A DNA stretch of 56,265 nucleotides. It comes from Chitinophagaceae bacterium. GTDB taxonomy: Bacteria; Bacteroidota; Bacteroidia; Chitinophagales; Chitinophagaceae. The stretch lies in NCBI GenBank assembly GCA_022841365.1, contig JALHRP010000020.1, positions 1 through 56,265 of the forward strand, given 5' to 3'. Positions within the stretch are counted from its first letter, which is position 1, and each line of letters begins with the position of its first letter. Under the pieces are notes generated by a model. The model saw only the letters and a list, made by a program, of their open reading frames with translations, was not told the origin of the DNA and did not search any database. A program made the position numbers and the translations under genes. Shown piece by piece: positions 1-8,621 of this stretch.

Positions 1-1
1 T

Positions 2-481
2 ATTGACATTCTCGGTTTAAAACGCAGAAATGATCTGGACGAAAATGCCAAGCGGAAAACAAGACTTTCCGTTCACCTTACCTTCTCTGTCATTTTCTTT
101 TTGTGTGTGATGCTGTTTAAATGGATTGATGATAAGTCCATCATTGATGTGATTTTGAAAGTAGCAGGATATACTTACGGTCCTTTACTCGGCTTGTTTG
201 CATTTGGTATTTTAACCAAACGGTCCATTAATGATAAAATGAGTCTGCTGGTTTGTATTGCAGCTCCTGTATTGGTGATTGGAATAGATTTGATCAACAA
301 TGCAGAGTGGTTTGTAAATAAATTACAACTCACCGGAAGCGGCGGCACAGACTTGAAAGAATTTTCACAATCTGTATTTGGCGGTTTTAAAATTGGCATT
401 GAATTGCTGATCATTAACGGACTGCTGACGTTTACAGGATTGTGGTTCATTTCAAAAAAAGATACAACACTAACTGCATAA
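2..481 (+). CDS. Sodium:solute symporter (SSS family), C-terminal part
   Basis: This is the C-terminal end of a membrane transporter whose start lies left of the window; the frame is open from base 2, so the first ATG at 101 is internal. The visible 159 residues hold four hydrophobic segments separated by short charged loops, and the run GYTYGPLLGLFAFGIL followed by LTKR is typical of the last helices of SSS-family symporters, which couple sodium entry to uptake of sugars, sialic acid or other organic solutes at the inner membrane. The substrate cannot be told from this part. The next gene begins about 110 bases downstream, so cotranscription is possible. Family call is from memory of the motif, not from a search. 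Confidence 0.75.
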   Translation: MDILGLKRRNDLDENAKRKTRLSVHLTFSVIFFLCVMLFKWIDDKSIIDVILKVAGYTYGPLLGLFAFGILTKRSINDKMSLLVCIAAPVLVIGIDLINNAEWFVNKLQLTGSGGTDLKEFSQSVFGGFKIGIELLIINGLLTFTGLWFISKKDTTLTA

Positions 482-594
482 GCTATTACAGGATTTAACT
501 GCATTTTTTTGCAGGCTTATACAAAGCGTTAAACTGTCAGTCTCACACAGGTAGTTTGGTGCATCTGCTTTATCTTTGTTTAAATTTTTTTCAT

Positions 595-1233
595 TTGGAG
601 TTGGTTCATCCGCAGGCGGAAATATATGCAGCAAATTTTTCTTCAGCCGAAGATCCGGTGCTGAAAACTATTGCAGAGGCAACAACATTGTCGCATGCCC
701 AGCCGCATATGATGAGTGGTCATCTCCAGGGAAAGTTCCTTGAAATCATCAGTAAACTCATTGCTCCCAAACGTATTCTCGAAATTGGAACCATGATTGG
801 GTACAGCAGTATTTGTCTTGCAAAAGGATTAGCACAGGGAGGTATTTTGCATACCATTGAAATGCGGGAAGAAGATGCAGCAATTGCAAAAGAGAATTTC
901 AGAGTTGCGGGTTTACAGGAGCAGATTCAGTTACATGTAGGAAATGCAGCAGAAATCATCCCTCAACTGAATGAGCCATGGGATCTTGTTTTTATAGATG
1001 CAGATAAAACGGGCTATAGTAAATACTATGAGCTGCTGAAACCCCGTTTAAGAAGCGGAGCGGTGATATTGGCCGACAATGTATTATTTCACGGCGATGT
1101 GCTGGAAAACGAAATCAAAGGAAAAAACGCCAAAGCCATTCATGCATTTAATGAAATGCTGGCGGCAGATGAAGAAGTAGAAAAAATCATGTTAACCCTG
1201 AGAGACGGTTTGTTTCTCATTCGTAAAAAATAA
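595..1233 (+). CDS. SAM-dependent O-methyltransferase (COMT-like)
   Basis: A class I methyltransferase of about 212 residues that should transfer a methyl group from S-adenosylmethionine to a hydroxyl, probably on a small catechol-type acceptor. The SAM-binding motif I is visible as ILEIGTMIGYSSICLA, the metal/substrate acidic motif as DLVFIDADKTGYSKYYELL, and motif MMSGHLQGKFLEIISKLI precedes them as in the caffeoyl-CoA/catechol O-methyltransferase family. No ATG sits in a sensible place. I chose TTG at 595, giving MELVHP, which matches how relatives begin; the longer forms from TTG 556 or GTG 559 add an unlikely hydrophobic stretch. It ends 8 bases before the glucosaminidase gene, which suggests an operon. 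Confidence 0.82.
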   Translation: MELVHPQAEIYAANFSSAEDPVLKTIAEATTLSHAQPHMMSGHLQGKFLEIISKLIAPKRILEIGTMIGYSSICLAKGLAQGGILHTIEMREEDAAIAKENFRVAGLQEQIQLHVGNAAEIIPQLNEPWDLVFIDADKTGYSKYYELLKPRLRSGAVILADNVLFHGDVLENEIKGKNAKAIHAFNEMLAADEEVEKIMLTLRDGLFLIRKK

Positions 1234-1241
1234 AATATACT

Positions 1242-2318
1242 ATGAAGCGAGCAGCAGTTTATTTGGTTATTGGATTGTTTATTACTGCAACGGCAACTGC
1301 CCAAACGATTTCCATTGAAGAATACATTAACACCTACAAAGACATTGCCATACAGGAAATGATCCGTACAGGCGTGCCCGCTTCTATAACATTAGCACAG
1401 GGCATAGTTGAAACAGAAAACGGAAACAGCAAGCTGGTAAAAAAATCGAACAACCATTTTGGTATAAAGTGTAAAGAAACCTGGACGGGCCCTTCCGTGA
1501 GTCATGATGATGATGCACCGGGTGAATGTTTCAGAAAATACAGCACTGCAACAGAGTCCTATATTGATCATTCTGATTTTTTGCGTACACGCAAACACTA
1601 CAATTTTCTGTTTACACTTGATCCTGCCGATTACAAAGCATGGGCATATGGATTAAAGAAAGCAGGTTATGCAACCAATCCGCGCTACCCCGAAATGCTG
1701 ATAAAGTATATTGAAACCTATAACCTCAACGAGTATTCACTGATTGCATTAGGAAAGAAAAAGACAGACGAACCTGTTGTGGTAAAAAATGAACCGACTG
1801 CTCCTGTTGTTCCCGTTACTGCACCAGTAACTGTCAAACCAAAAGAAACGGTGCAAACTGTTGCAACAACACCTGTTGTAAAAACAGAAGTGAAAAAGCC
1901 GGTTATAAATTATCCTGCCGGTGAATTTAAAATCAACGAAACCAGAGTGGTATTTGCAAGTAAAGGAACTCCTTTCCTTGCCATTGCACAGCAATACAAT
2001 GTGCAGTTGAAGTGGTTGTTCGATTTTAATGACCTCAAAGAAGCAGAGGTGCTGGAAAATGATCAGCTCATTTATTTGCAGCGCAAACGCAAAACAGGTG
2101 CCAATCAGGTACATGTTGTTGCCGAAGGGGAAACCTTGTATGATATTGCACAGCAGCAGGGCATTCGTTTAGATGCATTGATGCAGCTGAATTTTTTAAC
2201 GGCTAATCAGCAGCCTGCAACAGGTGAGCAATTGTATTTACAAGCACCTGCACCTGCAGCTCCAAAATTGAACAGTAAAAAAACAACAGCCTCTGTGCAG
2301 CAGGAGATCAATGAGTAG
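1242..2318 (+). CDS. LysM-containing glucosaminidase (GH73-type), cut short by in-frame TAG
   Basis: A secreted peptidoglycan hydrolase predicted to cleave N-acetylglucosaminyl bonds in the cell wall. Residues 1-20 form a signal peptide ending in TATAQ. The catalytic domain spans about 25-165, with the probable catalytic glutamate in GIVETENGNS and the conserved NNHFGIKCK and GYATNPRYPEMLI motifs. A Val/Pro/Thr-rich linker (about 175-220) leads to two LysM domains, about 230-280 and 290-335. The frame stops at TAG (2316-2318), but the same frame continues for 54 more sense codons that encode a third LysM domain before TAA at 2481. The catalytic part is intact, so the short protein may still work. 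Neighbours: O-methyltransferase 8 bases upstream and hpt downstream. Confidence 0.85.
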   Translation: MKRAAVYLVIGLFITATATAQTISIEEYINTYKDIAIQEMIRTGVPASITLAQGIVETENGNSKLVKKSNNHFGIKCKETWTGPSVSHDDDAPGECFRKYSTATESYIDHSDFLRTRKHYNFLFTLDPADYKAWAYGLKKAGYATNPRYPEMLIKYIETYNLNEYSLIALGKKKTDEPVVVKNEPTAPVVPVTAPVTVKPKETVQTVATTPVVKTEVKKPVINYPAGEFKINETRVVFASKGTPFLAIAQQYNVQLKWLFDFNDLKEAEVLENDQLIYLQRKRKTGANQVHVVAEGETLYDIAQQQGIRLDALMQLNFLTANQQPATGEQLYLQAPAPAAPKLNSKKTTASVQQEINE

Positions 2319-2483
2319 CATCCTGTAGTAACAGCAGAAAGACAAATTCATATTGTGCAGCCAAAAGAAACACTGTATGCCATTTCAAAAAAATATGAAG
2401 TGTCGTTATCCGAACTTCAGCAATGGAATCAGTTAACAGGAACAGATCTTAAAGAAGGAATGGAACTCATCATCATTAAATAA
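2319..2483 (+). pseudogene. Stranded third LysM domain of the glucosaminidase
   Basis: Directly after the TAG at 2316-2318 the same frame stays open for 54 codons and ends in TAA (2481-2483), six bases before hpt starts. It reads as a complete LysM domain: HIVQPKETLYAISKKYEVSL, then SELQQWNQLTGTDL, then KEGMELIIIK. There is no start codon early enough to translate it separately, so it is expressed only if ribosomes read through TAG, or if the TAG is a recent mutation or sequencing error (CAG to TAG is one transition). The codons show no decay, which argues that the break is recent or not real. TAG is a normal stop elsewhere here, for example at 53868-53870. Confidence 0.8.
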
Positions 2484-2488
2484 CCGGC

Positions 2489-3034
2489 ATGTCTTCAATT
2501 AAAGTTCACGATAAACAGTTTGTACCGTACATGACAGAAGATGTTGTGTTAAACCGTGTAAAAGAGTTAGCTGCAGCTATTGATGTGGATTATGCAGGAA
2601 AGCGTCCGTTGTTCATCGCCATACTGAATGGATCCTTTATTTTTGCTGCCGATCTGTTCAAGTACATTACCATTGAAGCTGAAATCTGTTTTATTAAACT
2701 GGCTTCTTACAAAGGAACAAAATCAACAGGGCAGGTAATTACAGCTATCGGTTTAGATACTGATATTGTAGACCGGCACATCATTGTACTGGAAGATATT
2801 ATTGATACCGGTAAAACTATGAACGAGTTTTTACCACAGCTTCGTCATCAGCAGCCGGCTTCTTTAAAAATTGCTGCATTGCTGCACAAGCCCGAAGCCA
2901 CAGCCTATCCTATCACAATTGATTATCTCGGATTTTCGGTTCCCAATAAATTTTTACTTGGTTATGGTTTAGACTATGATGGTTTAGGCCGCAATCTGAA
3001 AGAAATTTATCAGTTAGCAGATAACCCATCCTGA
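2489..3034 (+). CDS. hpt: Hypoxanthine phosphoribosyltransferase
   Basis: A purine salvage enzyme that joins hypoxanthine (often also guanine) to PRPP to give IMP or GMP in the cytoplasm. At 181 residues it has the usual length. The PRPP-binding loop is clear as VLEDIIDTGKT, preceded by an acidic pair, and the flexible-loop region around LASYKGTKSTGQV matches the family. The C-terminal stretch PNKFLLGYGLDYDGLGRNL contains the base-contact region with the conserved D-G-R pattern. ATG at 2489 lies six bases after the end of the LysM frame, so it is probably expressed with the genes before it. Confidence 0.93.
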   Translation: MSSIKVHDKQFVPYMTEDVVLNRVKELAAAIDVDYAGKRPLFIAILNGSFIFAADLFKYITIEAEICFIKLASYKGTKSTGQVITAIGLDTDIVDRHIIVLEDIIDTGKTMNEFLPQLRHQQPASLKIAALLHKPEATAYPITIDYLGFSVPNKFLLGYGLDYDGLGRNLKEIYQLADNPS

Positions 3035-3070
3035 TTTGCCATGTACTAACCGGCGGAGCAGGAGATATGT

Positions 3071-4837
3071 ATGAACCAACGGTGCTTACTTTTGATTGCG
3101 TTGTTTGCTTTTGCTGCACAGGCGGATGCACAATATTATTTTCGTGGTCAGGTAAAAGATGCAAATGATGTTTCATTATCACTGGTGCGTATTCATGTAC
3201 ATTCTACAAATTCATTTTATTACTCGGGTTCAGGCGGCAACTTTGGTATCCCCTCGTCCCGATTAACAGACACCGTTAGTTTTCTCTTAAACGGATACGA
3301 AGAGAAAACACTGGTATTAAACAGTAAAGAGTTTAATCAGGTGCTGCTTAAAATCACATCGGCCAACAGCCGGCCAAAACGAAAATTACTTTCGTTCACA
3401 AAAGATAAAGAACTTGACAGGAATAAATGGTCAGGTGTATCGGGCGAAACCTATTCTGAACAAACTGAAAACGAATTTAATTTTACACAGCAATATCCTG
3501 CAACAGGTTTTGCTATGAATGTAGACAGAGCATCTTACAGTAATATCCGGAGGTTTATCAATATGCAATCTGCCGTTCCGCCGCATGCAGTGCGTATTGA
3601 AGAGATGCTGAATTATTTTCCTCAGGCATATACAGCTCCCGCAGCAGGTAAAACATTTCATGTACAATCTCAACTTACTGATTGTCCATGGAACACGGCA
3701 AGCAAGCTGCTGGTTCTTCAACTACACGCTAAAAAAATAGTGTACGATCATTTACCTCCAAGCAATTTTGTTTTTTTGGTAGATGTGAGTGGTTCGATGG
3801 ATTTACCCAACCGGTTACCATTATTAAAATCAGCTTTTCGAATGATGGTGCAAAACATGCGTACTGTTGATACTATTTCGATGGTGGTGTATGGAGGTAC
3901 GGTGGCTGTTGTATTGCAACCAACATCGGGCAGAGAAAAAGAAAAAATCATGGATGTAATTGATTCGCTTGCTGCAGGAGGAGATACTCCCGGCGAATCG
4001 GCTATCAGACAGGCGTATAGTCTGGCGCAAAGTCAATTTATAAAAGGAGGGAATAACCGGATTATACTTGCTACCGATGGTGATTTTAATGTGGGCGAAG
4101 TAAGTGAAGAAGCGTTGATGCAACTCATTACACAGAAACAGCAAACCGGTATTTATCTTACCTGTTTGGGTGTTGGTATGGGTAATTACAAAGATTCGAA
4201 ACTGGAAGTGCTGGCTAAAAAAGGCAATGGCAACTTTGCTTATCTGGATAATGTAATGGAAGCAGAAAAAGTACTGGTGAAAGAACTGATGCAAACCTTG
4301 TATGCTGTTGCCGATGATGCGTATCTCAATGTAAGTTTTCAATCGAGGTACGTAAAAAAATACCGGTTAATCGGATTTGATAACCGCACTGATGCTTTAG
4401 CAGACAGTACCAGTACGCTTGAAGGCGGTGAAATTGGAACGGGCCATACTGTAACTGCAATGTTTGAAATTCAGTTAACAGACTTAGATATTCCGTCTGA
4501 TGAAATGATTGCAACGGCCGAGTTGAGTTATCAGCCGGGTGATCAGCAACAAAAAATTACGGAACAGTACAATCTGCAGAATAATTATCAGCGATTACAG
4601 GATGCAGACAGCAGTATTCGGTTTGCAACTGCTGTTGCAACATTTGGATTATTGCTGAAACGTTCGTTGTATGTAAAAGATGCCGGATGGGATGACCTCA
4701 TCCGTTTAGTACAAACATCGGCCAATACAAAAGACTACTGGCAAAGTGAAATGATAACGCTGGTGCAAAAAGCAAAACTCATTTATAAACCGCAACGACA
4801 GAAACGTTCACTGCTTAATAAAAGAAAAAGGGAGTAA
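3071..4837 (+). CDS. VWA-domain protein with peptidase-regulatory N-terminus (YfbK-like)
   Basis: A 588-residue exported protein of unknown exact role. A signal peptide covers 1-20 (ends ADAQ). Residues about 22-95 resemble a carboxypeptidase-regulatory beta-sandwich. About 140-200 match the VWA-associated N-terminal region (YPATGFAMNVDRASYSNIRR). The von Willebrand A domain follows, with a complete metal-ion adhesion site DVSGSM starting at D238 and a later T/D pair in ILATDGDFNVG. The C-terminal 170 residues fit the DUF3520-type domain found after such VWA domains. This architecture (YfbK-type) is common in Bacteroidota and is thought to mediate protein binding at the envelope. It follows hpt by 36 bases. 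Its stop codon lies inside the stem of a terminator hairpin. Confidence 0.85.
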   Translation: MNQRCLLLIALFAFAAQADAQYYFRGQVKDANDVSLSLVRIHVHSTNSFYYSGSGGNFGIPSSRLTDTVSFLLNGYEEKTLVLNSKEFNQVLLKITSANSRPKRKLLSFTKDKELDRNKWSGVSGETYSEQTENEFNFTQQYPATGFAMNVDRASYSNIRRFINMQSAVPPHAVRIEEMLNYFPQAYTAPAAGKTFHVQSQLTDCPWNTASKLLVLQLHAKKIVYDHLPPSNFVFLVDVSGSMDLPNRLPLLKSAFRMMVQNMRTVDTISMVVYGGTVAVVLQPTSGREKEKIMDVIDSLAAGGDTPGESAIRQAYSLAQSQFIKGGNNRIILATDGDFNVGEVSEEALMQLITQKQQTGIYLTCLGVGMGNYKDSKLEVLAKKGNGNFAYLDNVMEAEKVLVKELMQTLYAVADDAYLNVSFQSRYVKKYRLIGFDNRTDALADSTSTLEGGEIGTGHTVTAMFEIQLTDLDIPSDEMIATAELSYQPGDQQQKITEQYNLQNNYQRLQDADSSIRFATAVATFGLLLKRSLYVKDAGWDDLIRLVQTSANTKDYWQSEMITLVQKAKLIYKPQRQKRSLLNKRKRE

Positions 4838-4851
4838 TTGTTTACTCCCTT
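4828..4851 (+). terminator. Hairpin terminator after VWA gene
   Basis: Perfect 10-base inverted repeat (AAGGGAGTAA and TTACTCCCTT) around a 4-base loop, followed by TCTTCTTC. The TAA of the VWA gene is part of the left arm. A run of A on the other side means it may also stop transcription arriving from the minus-strand genes to the right. Confidence 0.8.
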
Positions 4852-4869
4852 TCTTCTTCATGTGCCGGT

Positions 4870-5043
4870 TTAAGATTCCTGCCGCTGCATATAAAACTGC
4901 CATGCAATCAGCAAAAACCCTGCGCCAGTAACAACAGGCGGCCATAATACTTTAACAGCAGAAACAAAACCAAGGTACAGCATTACAAACGCAAGCACAG
5001 AAAGTAAGAGCGAAGCAATCAGTAAACGTTGTTTCTTTTCCAT
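4870..5043 (-). CDS. Small two-helix membrane protein (57 aa)
   Basis: A short gene downstream of the M14 peptidase on the same strand, 17 bases after it. The product starts MEKKQRLLIAS, has two hydrophobic stretches (about residues 7-28 and 33-51, split by KVLWPPVV), and ends YMQRQES. Basic N-terminus followed by two membrane spans suggests an inner-membrane protein. I do not recognise a family. The uninterrupted frame, sensible start, tight spacing behind the peptidase and clear membrane pattern make it more likely real than chance. Role unknown. Confidence 0.65.
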   Translation of the reverse strand: MEKKQRLLIASLLLSVLAFVMLYLGFVSAVKVLWPPVVTGAGFLLIAWQFYMQRQES

Positions 5044-5060
5044 TACTGCAGGTTTAATTA

Positions 5061-7787
5061 TTAACGAAGCATATACAACTCATTAAATAAGAATTTAAAT
5101 GTGCCATGTGTTTGCGAACGGAAACTGATCTCCGGTCCAAAGGCATATAATTTACCGGCACCAACTTTTGCAACAAAAGCAGCAACATTGTCCTGTAAAT
5201 ATTCCTGTCCCCATGCCCAGCCGCTGCGTAATGTTTTATCGCTGCCATACCATGCAATAGGAGTTACTTCTGCTTTTGCTATTGCATCTGGCGAAAGTTT
5301 AAACACGGGACTTTGTGCAAAAAATACATCTGCTTCTTTACCCATGCCCCATGCAGCAGGTTGCGTTACATCTACTTTTACACGCATCACACTGCCCGGG
5401 ATATAAAATTTTTCGCCGGGCAGATTACGTTCTTTGCCGTTAAAGATTTCAACCAATGCATTTTTTACAGGTAATTTAAAATGATAAGCCAGATTGGTGC
5501 TGCTGCCAATGGTAACAATGGTGCCACCAGCTTCTGCAAATAATTTTAATTGCACAATAGAAGTATCGGCTGTTATTCGTCCCAATGTTTTTCTGTATTC
5601 TGCAGGAATATCTTCTGCTCTTGGTCCTCTGAAACCACCTCTGCCAGCAGTAACAGGAGGAATGCCCTCGCTTACAAATAAAATCACATCATATTTTTCA
5701 CGGAGATTGCCAGCATCAATATCCTGCGCATAAATCACTGAATAATTAAAATGATGTTGTTCAAAAATCCATCGCATCCAGCCCGATGGCATTGAACCGC
5801 CATACACATCATACAAACCAATACGAACTGCTGATGCTTTTACTGCAGAACCCTCGGGTTTTTTTGTAACAGCTTTTGCCTGCACACCAAAATCTTTGGC
5901 AGCTTTTTCTAAAACCGCTGTTGCTTTTGAATTAGCGGCAACATAAAAAGAACCGGTTGAAGCACCGGAGTTAAAACGAACTACTTCAACCCCTGCCTGC
6001 AACAAATCATTCACCGCAATAAATACATTGTTACTTCGTGCATCTAATACATAACCTGCAGATGAATTTGTGAATATGGCTTTGGGCGATTGAATTTCTC
6101 CATATGCAACAGCATCAAACGGTCCATCAAAACCATTGAGTATACGATCGAACTGAATACCCATGGTGTAAGCCGGTGTCCATCCTGCAGCATCGTATGG
6201 ACGCACTGGCGGTCCGCCGGGATATAAAAAGTCATTGGGATGATCCTGCGGTTCAAACATATCCAACACATGCGGACGAAAAGCCTGATTGGTTTTTACT
6301 ACATACGAACCGGCTGGATAAGTTTTTCCTTCTACTGTAAAATTTGCACTGGCTTTGTGTACACGTACACCAGACATGATTAATGCATTTACAAATTTTA
6401 CAGCGGTTGAAAAATCGGCCTGATCTGCAGGAATGATATAACCTCTGGGATCACGGAGTTTTAGATCGGTAAAAATGGCATCAAAATATTTTGCCGGAAT
6501 GGTATCTGCAAAGCGTTGTTCTGCAGCTCCTGCCTCCGGTTGTTTCTGATCTTTTTTATATGCTTCGTTAATCGCTTCAATTTTTTTGGGTGATAAAGAC
6601 CAGTTGTTTTGATTGCCTCTGTTAATGGAATTTTTTCCCATGCGGTAAATATTAAACAACACATGTTCTTTATTACGAACAGCATAATCTAATACTGCAT
6701 AGTTTAAAGAAACTGAATAGTCAATTGACTGACGGAACAACCAAACCTGCGGTATTACAGGATTAGGCGTTGCAGCATTCGGTATTAATCTGGAAGGAAC
6801 CAGCGGAACCTTTGATGGTGTTGGGTTTCCAATGATCTCCGTTAACAGTCCAACAATATTATGAAAGTAAGCAGTGGTGCGTAAGCCGCCGTTCCACCAG
6901 GTAGAAAATACAGAGCCGCCTCGTTGTGTATAACCGGGCTTGCCTTCTTCATTCAACCGGTTGATCATTGCTGCACCAACACCGTCAATACCTGTTACCA
7001 ATAAAGGATCGAATACATAATTGAAGGGATCACGGTAAGGCGGACCTGCAACCACTGATCCTGCAGGACCAGATTGATGATGATTGTATAAAATCTGCGG
7101 TATCCATTCAATGTATTGCTGACGGCTCATGTTTTTTGTTTCGCTCATGTTCATCATATAAAAGTCACGGTTGTTATCATGACCAATATATTTTTGATAC
7201 AGTTTCGGCAAATTATTATACGAACGTTTCAGTGTATCTGCATTCCGCATATACCAGTTGGATACAAGCTCCTGTCCATCGGGATTGGCATGTACAAATA
7301 AAATAATTGCATTGTCAAGTATCCGCATTGTTTCAGGATCTTTCCTGCTTACAAATTGCCACATGGTTTCTATGAGTTGATGTGCGCCTACCGTTTCTGT
7401 TGCATGCAAACCGCCATCAATCCATACTACTGCCTTGCCTTCTGCGGCCAGTTGATGTGCATCTGCATCGCTAAGATTTTCTGCACGGGCCAGTTTTTGT
7501 GAAATCTCTTTATACCGGTTAATATTTTTGATATTAGCAGGAGAGGAAACAATCATCATGTATTGTGTCCGGCCTTCTTCTGTTTTACCAATATCAACCA
7601 ATTGAACACGGTCAGATGCGGCAGCAATTTTTTTAAAATACGCTTCTGTTTGTGTGTAGGTGGCAAGACGGTAATTATCGCCAATGTTAAAACCGAAATG
7701 CTCTTTGGGCGACGGGAGGTTTTGTGCGGTAGAAATGCTGAAAGCTGATAGCAGCAGTACAAGACTGAACAGAAGTACACGTTTCAT
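5061..7787 (-). CDS. M14-family zinc carboxypeptidase, large secreted form
   Basis: A 908-residue exported metallopeptidase. Residues 1-21 are a signal peptide ending STAQ. The M14 catalytic domain occupies about 25-420: the first zinc pair is H128 and E131 in GLHATETVGAHQ, the arginine/asparagine region is NNRDFYMMN, the third zinc ligand lies in YNHHQSGP (H236/H237), and a glutamate in LTEIIGNPTP fits the catalytic base. The C-terminal half (about 540-900) is a long extension resembling glutamine-amidotransferase-like and beta domains seen in the ~900-aa Bacteroidota members. It should act on peptides in the periplasm or outside the cell. The 57-aa membrane protein gene follows closely. A likely promoter box lies at 7872-7879. 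Confidence 0.9.
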   Translation of the reverse strand: MKRVLLFSLVLLLSAFSISTAQNLPSPKEHFGFNIGDNYRLATYTQTEAYFKKIAAASDRVQLVDIGKTEEGRTQYMMIVSSPANIKNINRYKEISQKLARAENLSDADAHQLAAEGKAVVWIDGGLHATETVGAHQLIETMWQFVSRKDPETMRILDNAIILFVHANPDGQELVSNWYMRNADTLKRSYNNLPKLYQKYIGHDNNRDFYMMNMSETKNMSRQQYIEWIPQILYNHHQSGPAGSVVAGPPYRDPFNYVFDPLLVTGIDGVGAAMINRLNEEGKPGYTQRGGSVFSTWWNGGLRTTAYFHNIVGLLTEIIGNPTPSKVPLVPSRLIPNAATPNPVIPQVWLFRQSIDYSVSLNYAVLDYAVRNKEHVLFNIYRMGKNSINRGNQNNWSLSPKKIEAINEAYKKDQKQPEAGAAEQRFADTIPAKYFDAIFTDLKLRDPRGYIIPADQADFSTAVKFVNALIMSGVRVHKASANFTVEGKTYPAGSYVVKTNQAFRPHVLDMFEPQDHPNDFLYPGGPPVRPYDAAGWTPAYTMGIQFDRILNGFDGPFDAVAYGEIQSPKAIFTNSSAGYVLDARSNNVFIAVNDLLQAGVEVVRFNSGASTGSFYVAANSKATAVLEKAAKDFGVQAKAVTKKPEGSAVKASAVRIGLYDVYGGSMPSGWMRWIFEQHHFNYSVIYAQDIDAGNLREKYDVILFVSEGIPPVTAGRGGFRGPRAEDIPAEYRKTLGRITADTSIVQLKLFAEAGGTIVTIGSSTNLAYHFKLPVKNALVEIFNGKERNLPGEKFYIPGSVMRVKVDVTQPAAWGMGKEADVFFAQSPVFKLSPDAIAKAEVTPIAWYGSDKTLRSGWAWGQEYLQDNVAAFVAKVGAGKLYAFGPEISFRSQTHGTFKFLFNELYMLR

Positions 7788-7871
7788 TCCAAGCTGGATT
7801 TATGCAGTTAATGAATAGATTGAATAACTGCATGGCCAAAACGGCTTACAGATATTCTCATGCTGACCAAC

Positions 7872-7879
7872 TAAAGGTA
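7872..7879 (-). promoter_or_regulatory. Probable -7 box for the M14 peptidase
   Basis: On the minus strand this reads TACCTTTA, one base from the Bacteroidota -7 consensus TAnnTTTG, 85 bases before the start codon at 7787. No convincing -33 element was seen, so this is a tentative assignment. Confidence 0.4.
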
Positions 7880-7945
7880 TTAAGCAGCAGCTATATTACC
7901 GTGATGAATTTATGAGCGGTAGTGTATGAGTAACCGGTTACCGGG

Positions 7946-8155
7946 TTATTCCAGCACTTCACAGAAATATCCATTTGAACGGACGAGTGTAAGAATCTTT
8001 TCAATGCAGATTTCTGCACTTTCTATACGGAGAATTTTATCACAATCGTGCAGATCAAAATTGATACGGCTGTCCGGAAAGTATTGAAGCAGCAATGCAA
8101 GCAGCGGTTCTGTTTGCTGCGGTTCCTGTACATTGGTTTTAAATACTTCGATCAT
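7946..8155 (-). CDS. Conserved-looking 69-aa protein, unknown function
   Basis: A small acidic protein starting MIEVFKTNVQE. It contains the pattern DSRINFDLHDCDKILRIES and then CIEKILTLVRSNGYFCEVLE. The predicted beta-alpha-beta layout and size resemble ferredoxin-like or heavy-metal-associated folds, but there is no CxxC metal motif, so binding cannot be claimed. It is monocistronic: 158 bases separate it from the M14 gene and about 100 from the VOC gene upstream. The frame is clean and has the window's usual codon use. Function unknown. Confidence 0.65.
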   Translation of the reverse strand: MIEVFKTNVQEPQQTEPLLALLLQYFPDSRINFDLHDCDKILRIESAEICIEKILTLVRSNGYFCEVLE

Positions 8156-8206
8156 TTATATTCTTGTATTCAGTTTGAAACTGTTTGAAATAATGGTGCG
8201 TCATCG

Positions 8207-8228
8207 TGGTCGGTGAAGACACCGACCA
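8207..8228. repeat. Perfect hairpin repeat
   Basis: Nine-base perfect arms TGGTCGGTG and CACCGACCA around an AAGA loop, in the gap between the 69-aa gene and the VOC cluster. There is no T-run on either side, so it looks more like a REP-type palindrome than a classical terminator. Confidence 0.75.
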
Positions 8229-8252
8229 TGGCGTCTAATTAATAATTGTTCT

Positions 8253-8621
8253 TCATTTATTTTGATGAATGACCAGTGCATTGCCATCAGGGTCAAGAAT
8301 CTGTATAAAAGTTCCCAGATTCGTATCATTCATCATTTGTATTTCAATGCCCTGTTTACTCAGCTCATGCATTTCCGTTTCCATATTTTCTGTTTCCAGA
8401 AAAATGCCATGTAGTGAGCCGGCCTTCATTTTAGTTTCGTAAAAAGGCCACCAGTTAACCAGTGTAATAGTAGTTGTCTGGTTGGGAAAGCCAAGCTGTA
8501 CCCATGTTTTGCCATTATCAAACGGAGCTTCAGCAATCATACAGAAACCAAGTTTCAGATAAAACGCTTTTGCCCTTGCCTGGTCGGTAACGGGAATGGA
8601 TATTACTTCGATGGCTTTCAT
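8253..8621 (-). CDS. VOC-family (glyoxalase/dioxygenase fold) protein
   Basis: A 122-residue single-domain member of the vicinal oxygen chelate fold. It opens MKAIEVISIPVTDQARAKAF and has the two beta-alpha-beta-beta-beta modules, with LDPDGNALVI near the end as the usual C-terminal signature. Such proteins bind a metal and act on or bind small molecules; a specific substrate cannot be assigned. Its ATG overlaps the stop of the PhnB-like gene by four bases (ATGA), so the two are almost certainly translationally coupled and, with the SRPBCC gene, form a three-gene operon. Confidence 0.85.
   Translation of the reverse strand: MKAIEVISIPVTDQARAKAFYLKLGFCMIAEAPFDNGKTWVQLGFPNQTTTITLVNWWPFYETKMKAGSLHGIFLETENMETEMHELSKQGIEIQMMNDTNLGTFIQILDPDGNALVIHQNK

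Noticed and set aside
8207-8228. Terminator for the VOC operon
   Set aside because: Strong hairpin but no T-run on either strand; recorded as a repeat instead.
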